From Betaproteobacteria bacterium HGW-Betaproteobacteria-7 (lineage in GTDB: Bacteria > Pseudomonadota > Gammaproteobacteria > Burkholderiales > Rhodocyclaceae), in assembly GCA_002840765.1 (NCBI GenBank), contig PHCE01000014.1, positions 83,433 through 147,432 on the forward strand: a stretch of DNA of 64,000 nucleotides, read 5' to 3'. A program made the position numbers and the translations under genes. This document shows, piece by piece, positions 19,327-27,914 of the stretch (its first letter is position 1; each line of letters begins with the position of its first letter). The notes below the pieces were generated by a model that did not search any database, was not told the origin of the DNA, and was given only the letters and a program-made list of their open reading frames with translations.

Positions 19327-20157
19327 TCAGCGGGCAGCGTTCGGAAAGAACAGCTGCTGGCCGCCAATCCGGTAATCGGCGATGGATTTCTGGCCGGCCG
19401 GCGAAACCAGCCAGTCGATGAAGCGCTGGCCGTCTTCCTTCTTCACATGCGGATGTCTGGCCGGATCGACCAGAATCACGCCGTATTGGTTGAACAACCG
19501 GCTGTCACCCTCTACCAGCACCGCCAGTTCACCGCGATTCTTGAACGCCAGCCACGTGCCACGGTCGGCCAGGATGTAGGCATTCATCGAGGCTGCGGTG
19601 TTCAGCGCTGGCCCCATCCCCGAACCCGTATCGCGGTACCACTCGCCCTTGATCGACGGCAAGTCGATGCCGGCCGCCTTCCAGTAGCGCAGTTCGGCAG
19701 CGTGCGTGCCGCTCTTGTCGCCGCGCGAGACGAAAGGCGGCCGCGGGTTGGCCTCGGCAATGCGGCGCAAGCCAACGTGGATGTCCTGGCCGGCGGTCTT
19801 GGCTGGATCAGCCTTTGGCCCAATCAGCACGAAGTCGTTGTACATCACTTCCTGGCGCGCGACGCCCCAGCCTTCGGCAACGAATTTCTCCTCGGCCGCC
19901 TTGTCATGCACAAAAACCACGTCGGCATCGCCGCGCCGCGCCGTATCGAGCGCCTGACCGGTCCCCAGGGCGACGACGCGGACCTTGATGCCGCTCGCCT
20001 GCTCGAACACCGGCAGGATATGGCCGAACAGGCCGGATTGCTCCGTTGAGGTGGTCGAGGCGACGATGATCACGCGCTCGGCGGCATAGCTGCCGGCGGC
20101 GGCCAGCAGCCCCCCCAATGCCAGGGCGGCGAGCAGAAAGCGGCGAGCCTTATTCAT
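19327..20157 (-). CDS. tupA: Tungstate/molybdate-type ABC substrate-binding protein (TupA-like)
   Basis: A 276-residue periplasmic binding protein with signal peptide MNKARRFLLAALALGGLLAA ending at SYAAE. The TupA-type ligand motif ASTTSTEQSGLF lies at the mature N-terminus, and FVSRGDKSGTHAAEL, GMGPALNTAASMNAY and LADRGTWLAF follow. These loops coordinate the oxyanion in known tungstate-binding proteins. The permease and ATPase genes (tupB, tupC) are not adjacent: the next genes upstream are unrelated. It converges with the nos operon, 3 bp from its end. Confidence 0.85.
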   Translation of the reverse strand: MNKARRFLLAALALGGLLAAAGSYAAERVIIVASTTSTEQSGLFGHILPVFEQASGIKVRVVALGTGQALDTARRGDADVVFVHDKAAEEKFVAEGWGVARQEVMYNDFVLIGPKADPAKTAGQDIHVGLRRIAEANPRPPFVSRGDKSGTHAAELRYWKAAGIDLPSIKGEWYRDTGSGMGPALNTAASMNAYILADRGTWLAFKNRGELAVLVEGDSRLFNQYGVILVDPARHPHVKKEDGQRFIDWLVSPAGQKSIADYRIGGQQLFFPNAAR

Positions 20158-20214
20158 CCTTGCCGCCTCGGAAACAGCCGCGGTCGGCCACTGCGGCGCC
20201 GTTGCAGCGATCGC

Positions 20215-20532
20215 TCATGTTTCGGAAGTCAGGCTCAATGCCGTCAAGAAGCGTTGGCGGGCCAACTCCAGCTCGCGGCGATCATGTTCCCCGACCAGCC
20301 CGGCGCAACTGGCATAGAAGGTGGCAAAAGCCGCCGCCACCTGCTGGCGTTCGAGGCTGCTGTTGGCCACTGCCGGTGCGGCGTCGACGGCGCCGACCGG
20401 ACGCAAGACGGCCGAGCGCGGAATCACCCGTTGCCCGCCCTTCTCCGAGGCGGCCGTCAGCGGGCCGGTTTTGACATAGACCTCGCCGTTGTATTCAAAG
20501 CGGTCGCCGATGGCGAGATGCTGCAGTTTCAT
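20215..20532 (-). CDS. Hypothetical protein with N-terminal beta domain
   Basis: A 105-residue protein beginning MKLQHLAIGDRFEYNGEVYVKTGPLTAASEKGG (positions 1-33; key pattern L-x-x-G-D-R-F-x-Y-x-G-x-x-Y-x-K-T-G-P). This is a small beta module seen in hypothetical proteobacterial proteins. A helical tail (RRELELARQRFLTAL) follows. ATG 20532 is preferred to ATG 20544 because GGAAC lies about 7 bp upstream. Its function is unknown. Confidence 0.6.
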   Translation of the reverse strand: MKLQHLAIGDRFEYNGEVYVKTGPLTAASEKGGQRVIPRSAVLRPVGAVDAAPAVANSSLERQQVAAAFATFYASCAGLVGEHDRRELELARQRFLTALSLTSET

Positions 20533-20615
20533 GAATTGTTCCATCAGTTTTGATAAGGCAGACCGTAGCGCGGTGCGAGATGTGGCGCAACCCGAGTCTC
20601 TTGCTTCCTCGCGCC

Positions 20616-20981
20616 TCAGCGCAGCCAGGCAGCCAGCGCCACCAGCAGCACGACGGCGTTGCCAGCGGCCAGCCAGAGCAGGCGCCGGCGGTGGGTTTCG
20701 ATGCGGACGATCAGTTGGGCGTTTTGTTCGGCCAGGGCCTGGATCACTTCGGACGAAGCCAGCATCTGCTCTTGCAGCGATTCCACCTGGGACCGCAGGG
20801 CCGCCAGTTGGGCGGCCGGCGCCTGATTGGCGTCAAGGCTCGGATTCATCGCCTCAGCCGCATCGCCCTTGCCTCCGACATTGTTCCAAAGTTTCTTGGC
20901 ACCTTCGGCAACCTTCGGGGCATTGCGGATCACGTCCGTCCACGGAACGCTCTTCAATATCGTCATCCAGCCGATGGCCAT
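20616..20981 (-). CDS. Hypothetical coiled-coil protein with C-terminal membrane helix
   Basis: A 121-residue protein. A coiled-coil runs from about residue 58 to 96 (AQLAALRSQVESLQEQMLAS...), then a basic patch (HRRRLLW) and one C-terminal membrane helix (LAAGNAVVLLVALAAWL), so it looks tail-anchored in the inner membrane. GGAG is 7 bp before the ATG at 20981. No family or partner was recognised. Confidence 0.65.
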   Translation of the reverse strand: MAIGWMTILKSVPWTDVIRNAPKVAEGAKKLWNNVGGKGDAAEAMNPSLDANQAPAAQLAALRSQVESLQEQMLASSEVIQALAEQNAQLIVRIETHRRRLLWLAAGNAVVLLVALAAWLR

Positions 20982-21097
20982 CTCAACTCCCGTTCGTCTC
21001 GCCGCAGCGGCAAAGGCACACGGTACCGGAAAAGCCCGGCTGGCGGCAATCGGCCGCTGCCGGCGCCAGGCACCGGCAGCGAATCAAATGGGCCGTA

Positions 21098-22891
21098 TCA
21101 GGTCAGCAAATCCTCAATACCGGCCAGCGCGCGGTCTCCGGCCTGCACTGTTTCACTGTAGGCCCGTGCCTGCGGCAGCAGTTGGTCGGCATAGAAGCAG
21201 GCGGTGGCGATCTTGCGGCGGTAGAAATCGCTGTCGCCCGCGCCGGCATCGAGATGGCCGGCGGCGGCTAGCGCGGCCTTGCCCATGAACCAGCCGCCGG
21301 TGACGGTGACGGCCAGATGCAGGTAGGGCACGGCAGCGGTGAGTACCGCCGAATAGCTGTTTTGGGCGTTGGCAGCCAGCCATTCGGTGGCGGCCACCCA
21401 GGCTTTCAGGGCGCTCCCCAGGCTGCGGGCGAAGCTCTGCAGTTCCGGCCGCGGCGAAGCGGCTAGCGCCTCGGCGGTTGCCTGAATCTCGGCGAAGACG
21501 ATGCGCGCCGTGGCGCCGCCGTCGCGCATCAACTTGCGGAATAGCAGGTCGTTGGCCTGGATGCCGGTGGTGCCTTCGTAGATGGTGGTGATGCGCGAGT
21601 CGCGCCAGTGCTGGGCGGCGCCGGTTTCCTCGATGAAGCCCATGCCACCGTGGATCTGGATGCCGAGGGAAGTAACCTCGATGCCCATCTCGGTGCCGCC
21701 ACCCTTGACGATGGGAATCATGAATTCGGCGAGATAGAGCTGGCGTTTCTTCTCGGCCGGATCGGTCGCCGCATGCACCCGGTCGAGCAGGCCGGACGTG
21801 TAGTAGGTCATCGCCCGGCAGGCTTCAACGCGCGCCTTCATCAGCATCAGCATGCGGCGGATGTCGGGATGGCGGTCGATGCTGACCAGCGCTTCACCGG
21901 TGATCGCATCGCGCCCCTGCTTGCGTTCGCGGGCGAAGGCCAGCGCCTGCTGGTAGGCGCGCTCGCCGAGCGCAATGCCCTGCAGGCCGACGCCGAGGCG
22001 GGCCTCGTTCATCATGATGAACATGTATTCGAGGCCGCGGTTCGGCTCGCCGAGCAGATAGCCGACCGCCCCGCCGTTGTCGCCGTAGGCCATGACGCAG
22101 GTCGGGCTGGCGTGGATGCCGAGCTTGTGCTCGATGGAAACACAGTGGGCGTCGTTGCGGGCGCCGAGCGAACCGTCGGCATTGACCAGGAACTTGGGCA
22201 CCAGGAACATCGAAATGCCTTTGACCCCGGCCGGCGCATCGGGCAACCGAGCGAGCACGAGGTGCACGATGTTCTCGGTCATGTCGTGGTCGCCGTAGGT
22301 GATGAAAATCTTCTGGCCGAAGACGCGGTAGCTGCCATCAGCCTGTGGCTCGCCGCGCGAGCGGATCAGTGCCAGGTCGGAGCCGGCCTGCGGCTCGGTC
22401 AGGTTCATCGTGCCGCTCCATTCGCCAGAGATCATCTTCTCCAGGTAGATGGCCTTGAGTTCATCGCTGGCGCAGGTCAGCAGCGCTTCGACGGCGCCGG
22501 TGGTAAGCAAGGGGCCGAGGCTGAAGGCCATGTTGGACGAACAGAGCATTTCCTTGACCGCTACGCCGAGCACGTCGGGCAGGCCCTGACCGCCGAATTC
22601 GGCGGGTGAGGTGATGCCGTTCCAGCCGGCTTCGCAGAACTGTCGATAGGCTTCTTTCCAGCCCTCCGGCGTGACCACGCCCTGTGCCGTCAGCTTGCAG
22701 CCCTGCTTGTCGCCAATGCGGTTCAGCGGCGCCAGCACCTCGCCGGTGAACTTGGCCGCCTCTTCGAGAATGGCATCCGCCAAGTCCGGCGTTGCTTCTT
22801 CGTAGCCCGGTAGCTGGGCAATCTCCGACAGATTGGCAAGCTCGTCCATGACGAAGCGCATGTCTTGAACGGGCGCGCGATAGTCGCTCAT
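21098..22891 (-). CDS. Acyl-CoA dehydrogenase, long form (DmdC/AidB-related subfamily)
   Basis: A 597-residue FAD enzyme catalysing alpha,beta-dehydrogenation of an acyl-CoA thioester. Seen are the FAD/substrate loop MNLTEPQAGSDLALIRS, IFITYGDHDMTENIVHLVLARL, the catalytic-region motif GMGFIEETGAAQHWRDSRITTIYEGTTGIQ and the extra C-terminal domain of the roughly 600-residue subfamily that includes 3-methylmercaptopropionyl-CoA dehydrogenase. Substrate chain length cannot be assigned. It is the last gene of the long fad operon, 89 bp after the nitronate monooxygenase gene. GGAG precedes the ATG. Confidence 0.9.
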   Translation of the reverse strand: MSDYRAPVQDMRFVMDELANLSEIAQLPGYEEATPDLADAILEEAAKFTGEVLAPLNRIGDKQGCKLTAQGVVTPEGWKEAYRQFCEAGWNGITSPAEFGGQGLPDVLGVAVKEMLCSSNMAFSLGPLLTTGAVEALLTCASDELKAIYLEKMISGEWSGTMNLTEPQAGSDLALIRSRGEPQADGSYRVFGQKIFITYGDHDMTENIVHLVLARLPDAPAGVKGISMFLVPKFLVNADGSLGARNDAHCVSIEHKLGIHASPTCVMAYGDNGGAVGYLLGEPNRGLEYMFIMMNEARLGVGLQGIALGERAYQQALAFARERKQGRDAITGEALVSIDRHPDIRRMLMLMKARVEACRAMTYYTSGLLDRVHAATDPAEKKRQLYLAEFMIPIVKGGGTEMGIEVTSLGIQIHGGMGFIEETGAAQHWRDSRITTIYEGTTGIQANDLLFRKLMRDGGATARIVFAEIQATAEALAASPRPELQSFARSLGSALKAWVAATEWLAANAQNSYSAVLTAAVPYLHLAVTVTGGWFMGKAALAAAGHLDAGAGDSDFYRRKIATACFYADQLLPQARAYSETVQAGDRALAGIEDLLT

Positions 22892-22980
22892 GTGTGTTTC
22901 TCCTTTAGTGCTAGTTGTTAGTTGTTTGTGTTGTTAGCGGGTGCTCGGATGCGGGAAGGTGGTCGCTTTTGCTGGCAACT

Positions 22981-23928
22981 CTAATAACCGGCAGCCAGCA
23001 ACTGTTCTCTCGCAGTACTGTATTCCCGCTTCAGCTGCGCAATCAGCTCGGCGGTCGGCAGTACTGCATCGATATTGCCAACGCCCTGGCCGGCACCCCA
23101 GATGTCTTTCCAGGCCTTGGCATCGCGGTGGCTACCGAAGCTCATCGAGGTCTTGTCCTTGACCGGCAGGTCGTCCGGATCGAGGCCGGCGGCGACGATG
23201 CTTTTCTTCAGGTAGTTGCCGTGCACGCCGGTGAAGTAAGGCGTATAGACGACGTCGGCGGCAGCAGAATCGATGATGGCCTGCTTGTAACCGTCGATGG
23301 CGTTGGCTTCCCGGGTGGCGATGAAGCGCGTGCCGATATAGGCGAAATCGGCGCCCATGGCCTGGGCGGCTAGGATGGCGCTGCCGTTGGCGATGGCGCC
23401 GGAGAGGGCGATTGGCCCCTTGTAGAACTTGCGGATTTCACCGACCAGCGCGAACGGGCTGAGCGTGCCGGCATGGCCGCCAGCGCCGGCGCAGACCAGG
23501 ATCAAACCATCGACGCCGGCTTCCAGCGCCTTCTCGGCATGGCGCACGCTGATCACGTCGTGGAAGACCTGGCCGCCGTAGTCATGGACCCGCGGCACGA
23601 TCTCGTTCGGGGCGCGCAGGCTGGTGATGATCAGCGGCACCCGGTGCTTCACGCACAAGTCCATGTCGTGGTCGAGACGCTCGTTCGACTGGTGGATGAT
23701 CTGGTTCACCGCGAACGGCGCGGCCTCCGGATCGGCCGCCAGTTCGCTCTTGATACGCGTCAGCCACTCGTCAAGCAATTCCTTCGGCCGGGCGTTCAGC
23801 GCCGGGAAGGAGCCGATTAGCCCGCCCTTGCACTGGGCGATGACCAGGTCCGGGTTGGAGACGATGAACATCGGGGCGCAGATGACCGGCAGTTTGAGGT
23901 TGCTGTTCAGCGAAGCGGGAATCGGCAT
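22981..23928 (-). CDS. Nitronate monooxygenase (2-nitropropane dioxygenase-like)
   Basis: A 315-residue FMN-dependent TIM-barrel enzyme. Typical elements are PVICAPMFIVSNPDLVIAQ near the N-terminus, VDGLILVCAGAGGHAGTLSPFAL with the glycine-rich FMN phosphate site and AQAMGADFAYIGTRFIAT. The family oxidises nitronates but many homologues near fatty-acid genes act on other substrates or as enoyl reductase-like flavoproteins, so the real substrate is uncertain. Its start overlaps the fadD stop by one base. Confidence 0.85.
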   Translation of the reverse strand: MPIPASLNSNLKLPVICAPMFIVSNPDLVIAQCKGGLIGSFPALNARPKELLDEWLTRIKSELAADPEAAPFAVNQIIHQSNERLDHDMDLCVKHRVPLIITSLRAPNEIVPRVHDYGGQVFHDVISVRHAEKALEAGVDGLILVCAGAGGHAGTLSPFALVGEIRKFYKGPIALSGAIANGSAILAAQAMGADFAYIGTRFIATREANAIDGYKQAIIDSAAADVVYTPYFTGVHGNYLKKSIVAAGLDPDDLPVKDKTSMSFGSHRDAKAWKDIWGAGQGVGNIDAVLPTAELIAQLKREYSTAREQLLAAGY

Positions 23929-25589
23929 CAGCCTTGCTCCTTCAGGGCGCGACGCAGGATCTTGCCGACGTTGGTACGCGGCAGGTCGTCACGGAATTCG
24001 ACATGTTTGGGAATCTTGTAGCCGGTGAGCAGACCGCGGCAGTGCTCGATCAGCGCCTTCTCGGTGACCGTCGGATCCTTGCGCACGACGAAGATCTTCA
24101 CTGCCTCGCCGGAATGCTCGTCGACCACACCGATGGCGGCCACATCGCTGACACCTGGGTGCATGGCGACCGCCTCCTCGACTTCGTTCGGATAAACGTT
24201 GAAGCCGGAGACCAGGATCATGTCCTTCTTGCGGTCGACCAGGAAAACGTAGCCCTGCGGGTCGACATAGCCCATGTCGCCGGTGCGCAGAAAGCCGTCC
24301 GGGTAGAAGGCCAGTTCAGTTTCTTCAGGACGCTGCCAGTAGCCCTTCATGACCTGCGGACCACGGATGCAGATTTCACCAACCTGTGGCGTTGGTACTT
24401 CATGCCCGTAATCGTCACGGATCGAAACCTCGGTCGAGGAAATCGGCAGGCCGATGGCGCCGTTGAACTGCTTCATGTCGAGCGGATTGATCGTCGCCGC
24501 CGGCGAGGTTTCGGTCAGCCCGTAGGCCTGCAGCAGCGCGTTGCCGGTGACCTTCTGCCAGCGATCGGCAACTGGTCCCTGCACGGCCATGCCGCCGCCG
24601 AGGGTGACATTCATCGTCGAGAAGTTCAGCTTGGCGAAATCCGGGTTGTTGAGCAGCGCGTTGAATAGCGTGTTCACGCCAGTCACCACGGTCACCGGAT
24701 ATTTTGCCCACTCCTTGACGAAGCCCGGAATGTCGCGCGGATTGGCGATCAGCAGGTTGCGCGCGCCGATCATCAGGAAGGTCAGGCAGTTCGCCGTCAG
24801 CGCGAAGATGTGATACAGCGGCAGCGCCGTGATGATGAACTCTTCGCCCTCGCGTACCACCGGTCGGATCCAGGCATGCGCCTGCATGACGTTGGCGGCA
24901 ATGTTGCCGTGCGTCAGCATGGCGCCCTTGGAGACGCCAGTGGTGCCGCCGGTATATTGCAGGAAAGCGATGTCGTCGTGGTCGAGCGGCACTTCCTTCC
25001 AACCGTGGCTTCTGCCGGCGGCCAGCGCGGTCTTGAAGCCGATGGCGCCCGGCAGGTTCCACGCCGGCACCAGTTTCTTGACGTGGCGGACCACCAGATT
25101 GACGATCGCCCCCTTCAGCGCCCCGAGCATCTCGCCCATCGGCGTCACCACGACATGCTTGACCGCCGTATGGGCGATGATCTGATCCAGCGTGTGGGCG
25201 AAGTTCTCGACGATGACGATGGCCACGGCGCCGGAGTCCTTCAACTGGTGCTCCAGTTCGCGCGGCGTGTACAACGGGTTGCAGTTGACCACGACGCAGC
25301 CGGCGCGCAGCGTGCCGAACAGGGCCACCGGATACTGCAGCAGGTTGGGCATCATCAAGGCCACGCGGTCGCCCTTCTTCAGCCCGAGCGACTGCAGCCA
25401 GCCGGCAAAGGCATGGCTTTCCTCGTCGAGCTGCCGGTAGGTCATCTCCTTGTCCATGCTGATGTAGGCCCCCTTGTCGGCGAACGTGGCGCAGGCCTTC
25501 TCGAACAACGCCACCAGCGACGGCACATGGTCGATGCTGATTTCCGGCGGTACGCCCGGTGGGTAACTCTTCAACCAGATCTTGTCCAT
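23928..25589 (-). CDS. fadD: Long-chain fatty acid-CoA ligase
   Basis: A 553-residue AMP-forming acyl-CoA synthetase that activates fatty acids to CoA esters through an acyl-adenylate. Motifs: [12 protein letters not shown] (P-loop-like, from Tyr212), [39 protein letters not shown] and the C-terminal [14 protein letters not shown] with the catalytic Lys. Length fits FadD. ATG 25589 has AGGAGGAGA just upstream, so it is preferred to an upstream in-frame ATG. It sits within the fad operon between the chalcone-isomerase-like gene (13 bp upstream) and the nitronate monooxygenase gene. Confidence 0.95.
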   Translation of the reverse strand: MDKIWLKSYPPGVPPEISIDHVPSLVALFEKACATFADKGAYISMDKEMTYRQLDEESHAFAGWLQSLGLKKGDRVALMMPNLLQYPVALFGTLRAGCVVVNCNPLYTPRELEHQLKDSGAVAIVIVENFAHTLDQIIAHTAVKHVVVTPMGEMLGALKGAIVNLVVRHVKKLVPAWNLPGAIGFKTALAAGRSHGWKEVPLDHDDIAFLQYTGGTTGVSKGAMLTHGNIAANVMQAHAWIRPVVREGEEFIITALPLYHIFALTANCLTFLMIGARNLLIANPRDIPGFVKEWAKYPVTVVTGVNTLFNALLNNPDFAKLNFSTMNVTLGGGMAVQGPVADRWQKVTGNALLQAYGLTETSPAATINPLDMKQFNGAIGLPISSTEVSIRDDYGHEVPTPQVGEICIRGPQVMKGYWQRPEETELAFYPDGFLRTGDMGYVDPQGYVFLVDRKKDMILVSGFNVYPNEVEEAVAMHPGVSDVAAIGVVDEHSGEAVKIFVVRKDPTVTEKALIEHCRGLLTGYKIPKHVEFRDDLPRTNVGKILRRALKEQG

Positions 25590-25602
25590 TTTTCTCTCCT
25601 CC

Positions 25603-26181
25603 TTAGTCACGGTTACCGAGCAGTGTCTTCTTCAGCGAGGCATCCGCCGGCTTGTCGCCCAGCCACACCCGCAGCAGCGCCCGGGCGAATTCCGCCCCAG
25701 CCACTGTCCCGCGATTCTGATTGTTCAGGATGACGGCCAGTCCTTCGGCCGTGAAATCGATGGCCACGGCGTCGCCCTCGCGGACCTTGCCGATGCCTTT
25801 CATCAAGGCGCCCAGTTGCTCAGCCTGCCCCTGCATCGCCGCCAGTTCGGCCGGCGTCAGGTTGTTGCGCAAGCCATCGTCGAGCGCGCCGTACAAAGTC
25901 TCGGCATCCATGTCGCGCAGCATGCGCATCACCATCCGGCGTGGCGCCGGGCTGGCGTAGATGGCCGCCGGCGTGTTCGCCTTCTGACCGACATAGAGCG
26001 CGCCGACATAGACCTTGATGAACAGCTTGCTACGCAGGCCGGCACCGTTAAGCACCAGGTCACTGCCGCCAACCTTCACCGTATCGTCGATCTTGACGCC
26101 GGCTACCTCGGCCGCCTGAAGCGCACCTGTCGCCAGGCACAGGGTCAGCAGCAGGGCCCGCGTGATCGTTGTGCATTTCAT
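25603..26181 (-). CDS. Chalcone isomerase-like exported protein
   Basis: A 192-residue protein with signal peptide [20 protein letters not shown] ending near LQAAE. The mature part has the chalcone-isomerase-like pattern: [28 protein letters not shown] and [23 protein letters not shown]. Bacterial members of this fold are periplasmic; several bind fatty acids rather than flavonoids, which fits its place in a fatty-acid operon. It overlaps the end of the DUF4442 gene by 4 bp. GGAGGAG precedes the ATG at 26181. Confidence 0.85.
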   Translation of the reverse strand: MKCTTITRALLLTLCLATGALQAAEVAGVKIDDTVKVGGSDLVLNGAGLRSKLFIKVYVGALYVGQKANTPAAIYASPAPRRMVMRMLRDMDAETLYGALDDGLRNNLTPAELAAMQGQAEQLGALMKGIGKVREGDAVAIDFTAEGLAVILNNQNRGTVAGAEFARALLRVWLGDKPADASLKKTLLGNRD

Positions 26182-26693
26182 GGTTTGTCTCCTCCACCGA
26201 TTTTTCGGCTGTAGTGATTTTTTTCCGCAATATAAACGGTGCGTTCGACCACGGCATGCACGATGCCCTGATCGTCCTTCAGTTCGACCTGAAAAGTCCG
26301 CTCAAGCTCCGGCGATTCCCGCAGGGCGGCCTTGATCGCCTCGACCTCCTCGCCGGGCAGCAGGAAATCGGCGTACAGCGTCGACCGTCCCGGCTTGCGG
26401 TAGCGGATGCTCGCCGCCTTGTCCCAGACGATGAAGCCGTCGCCCAGCGCCGCCATCAGCATCATCGGGTGGGCGCCGTCGGTGATGGCGAAAAGCGAAC
26501 CGCCGTACAACGAGCCGACGATGTTCTTCGTCTTCCAGTTCAGCGGCAGGCAGATGCGCATGTGGCGCAAGTCGCGCGCCACATGCACCACCCGCCCACC
26601 GGTACCGCGAAAGGCCGGATGCAGATTGAAGCCCAGGCGCACCATGCGCGCCCGCCAGGCCGGTGAGAGTTTCTTCAGCCAGGCGGGTTTCAT
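26178..26693 (-). CDS. DUF4442 hotdog-fold protein (thioesterase-like)
   Basis: A 171-residue hotdog-fold protein of the DUF4442/PaaI-like group. The helix segment GSLYGGSLFAITDGAHPMMLM and the strand SIRYRKPGRSTLYADFLL are the recognisable parts. Hotdog proteins in such operons usually hydrolyse acyl-CoA or acyl-ACP thioesters; activity is inferred. It is 3 bp downstream of fadA and overlaps the next gene by 4 bp. Confidence 0.8.
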   Translation of the reverse strand: MKPAWLKKLSPAWRARMVRLGFNLHPAFRGTGGRVVHVARDLRHMRICLPLNWKTKNIVGSLYGGSLFAITDGAHPMMLMAALGDGFIVWDKAASIRYRKPGRSTLYADFLLPGEEVEAIKAALRESPELERTFQVELKDDQGIVHAVVERTVYIAEKNHYSRKIGGGDKP

Positions 26694-26696
26694 GGC

Positions 26697-27896
26697 TTAC
26701 AGGGCCTCGATGATGCCGGCGGCACCCATGCCGGTGCCGATGCACATGGTCACCATGCCGTACTTGCCGCCGGTGCGCTTCAGGCCATGCACGACGGTGG
26801 CGATGCGGATGGCTCCCGTGGCGCCGAGCGGGTGGCCGAGGGCGATGGCGCCGCCAAGCGGATTGACCTTGTCCGGATTGATGCCGAGTTCCTGCATGAC
26901 GGCCAGCGATTGGGCGGCGAAGGCTTCGTTGAGTTCGATCCAGTCGAGGTCGTCCTGGGATATACCGACTTGTGCCAGCACCTTGGGAATCGCCGCGACC
27001 GGGCCGATGCCCATGATCTCTGGTGCAACGCCGCCGACGGCATAGCCGGCGAAACGGGCGAGCGGTGTCAGGTTGTGTTCCTTGAGTACCTTTTCCGAAA
27101 CCAGCATCACCGCGCCGGCGCCGTCCGACATCTGCGACGAGTTGCCGGCGGTCACCGAACCACGCGCATGGAACACCGGTTTCAGCTTGCCGAGACGCTC
27201 CAGCGAAGCATCGGCGCGCGGGCCTTCATCAATGTCGGCGAGACGTTCGCGGATGCGGATGTCGCCGGTTTTCAGCTCGGGCAGGCTTTCGCGGATCGCA
27301 TACGGTGTCGTTTCGGCCTTGAAGTGACCGGCGGCAATCGCTGCGCAGGCCTTCTGGTTGGAAGCCAGGGCGAAGGCATCCTGCGCCTCGCGGCTGATCT
27401 TCCACTGGGTCGCCACCTTCTCGGCGGTCAGGCCCATGCCGAAGGCGATGCCGATGTTTTCCTCATTCGCGAAGATGGCCGGGTTCATCGACATCTTGTT
27501 GCCCATGATCTGCGGCATCACCGACATCGACTCGGTACCGGCAGCGATCATCACATCGGCCAGGCCGAGGCGGATCTGGTTGGCGGCGTCAGCCACCGCC
27601 TGCACTCCGGAGGAGCAGAAACGGTTGATGGTGATGCCCGGCACGGTGATCGGCAGGCCGGCCAGCAGCGCGCCGATACGGGCGACGTTCATGCCCTGCT
27701 CGGCTTCCGGCATGGCGCAGCCGACAATCACGTCGCCGATGCGTGCCGGGTCGATACCCGGCACCTGCGCGACCACCGCCCGGATCACCGTGGCCAGCAT
27801 GTCGTCCGGCCGCACGTTTTTGAACATGCCGTTCTTCTTGGCCACCGGCAGGCGCGTGGCGGCGACGATGTAGGCGTCTTGAATCTGTTTGCTCAT
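26697..27896 (-). CDS. fadA: Acetyl-CoA C-acyltransferase (3-ketoacyl-CoA thiolase)
   Basis: A 399-residue degradative thiolase that cleaves 3-ketoacyl-CoA with CoA to give acetyl-CoA. Active-site residues are visible: nucleophile Cys94 in NRFCSSGVQAV, His355 in ALGHPLGATGA and Cys385 in TMCIGTGMGAA. It starts 18 bp after the multifunctional enzyme gene and forms with it a FadAB-type pair. Confidence 0.95.
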   Translation of the reverse strand: MSKQIQDAYIVAATRLPVAKKNGMFKNVRPDDMLATVIRAVVAQVPGIDPARIGDVIVGCAMPEAEQGMNVARIGALLAGLPITVPGITINRFCSSGVQAVADAANQIRLGLADVMIAAGTESMSVMPQIMGNKMSMNPAIFANEENIGIAFGMGLTAEKVATQWKISREAQDAFALASNQKACAAIAAGHFKAETTPYAIRESLPELKTGDIRIRERLADIDEGPRADASLERLGKLKPVFHARGSVTAGNSSQMSDGAGAVMLVSEKVLKEHNLTPLARFAGYAVGGVAPEIMGIGPVAAIPKVLAQVGISQDDLDWIELNEAFAAQSLAVMQELGINPDKVNPLGGAIALGHPLGATGAIRIATVVHGLKRTGGKYGMVTMCIGTGMGAAGIIEAL

Positions 27897-27914
27897 GTTT
27901 TTTCCTTAGCCCGA

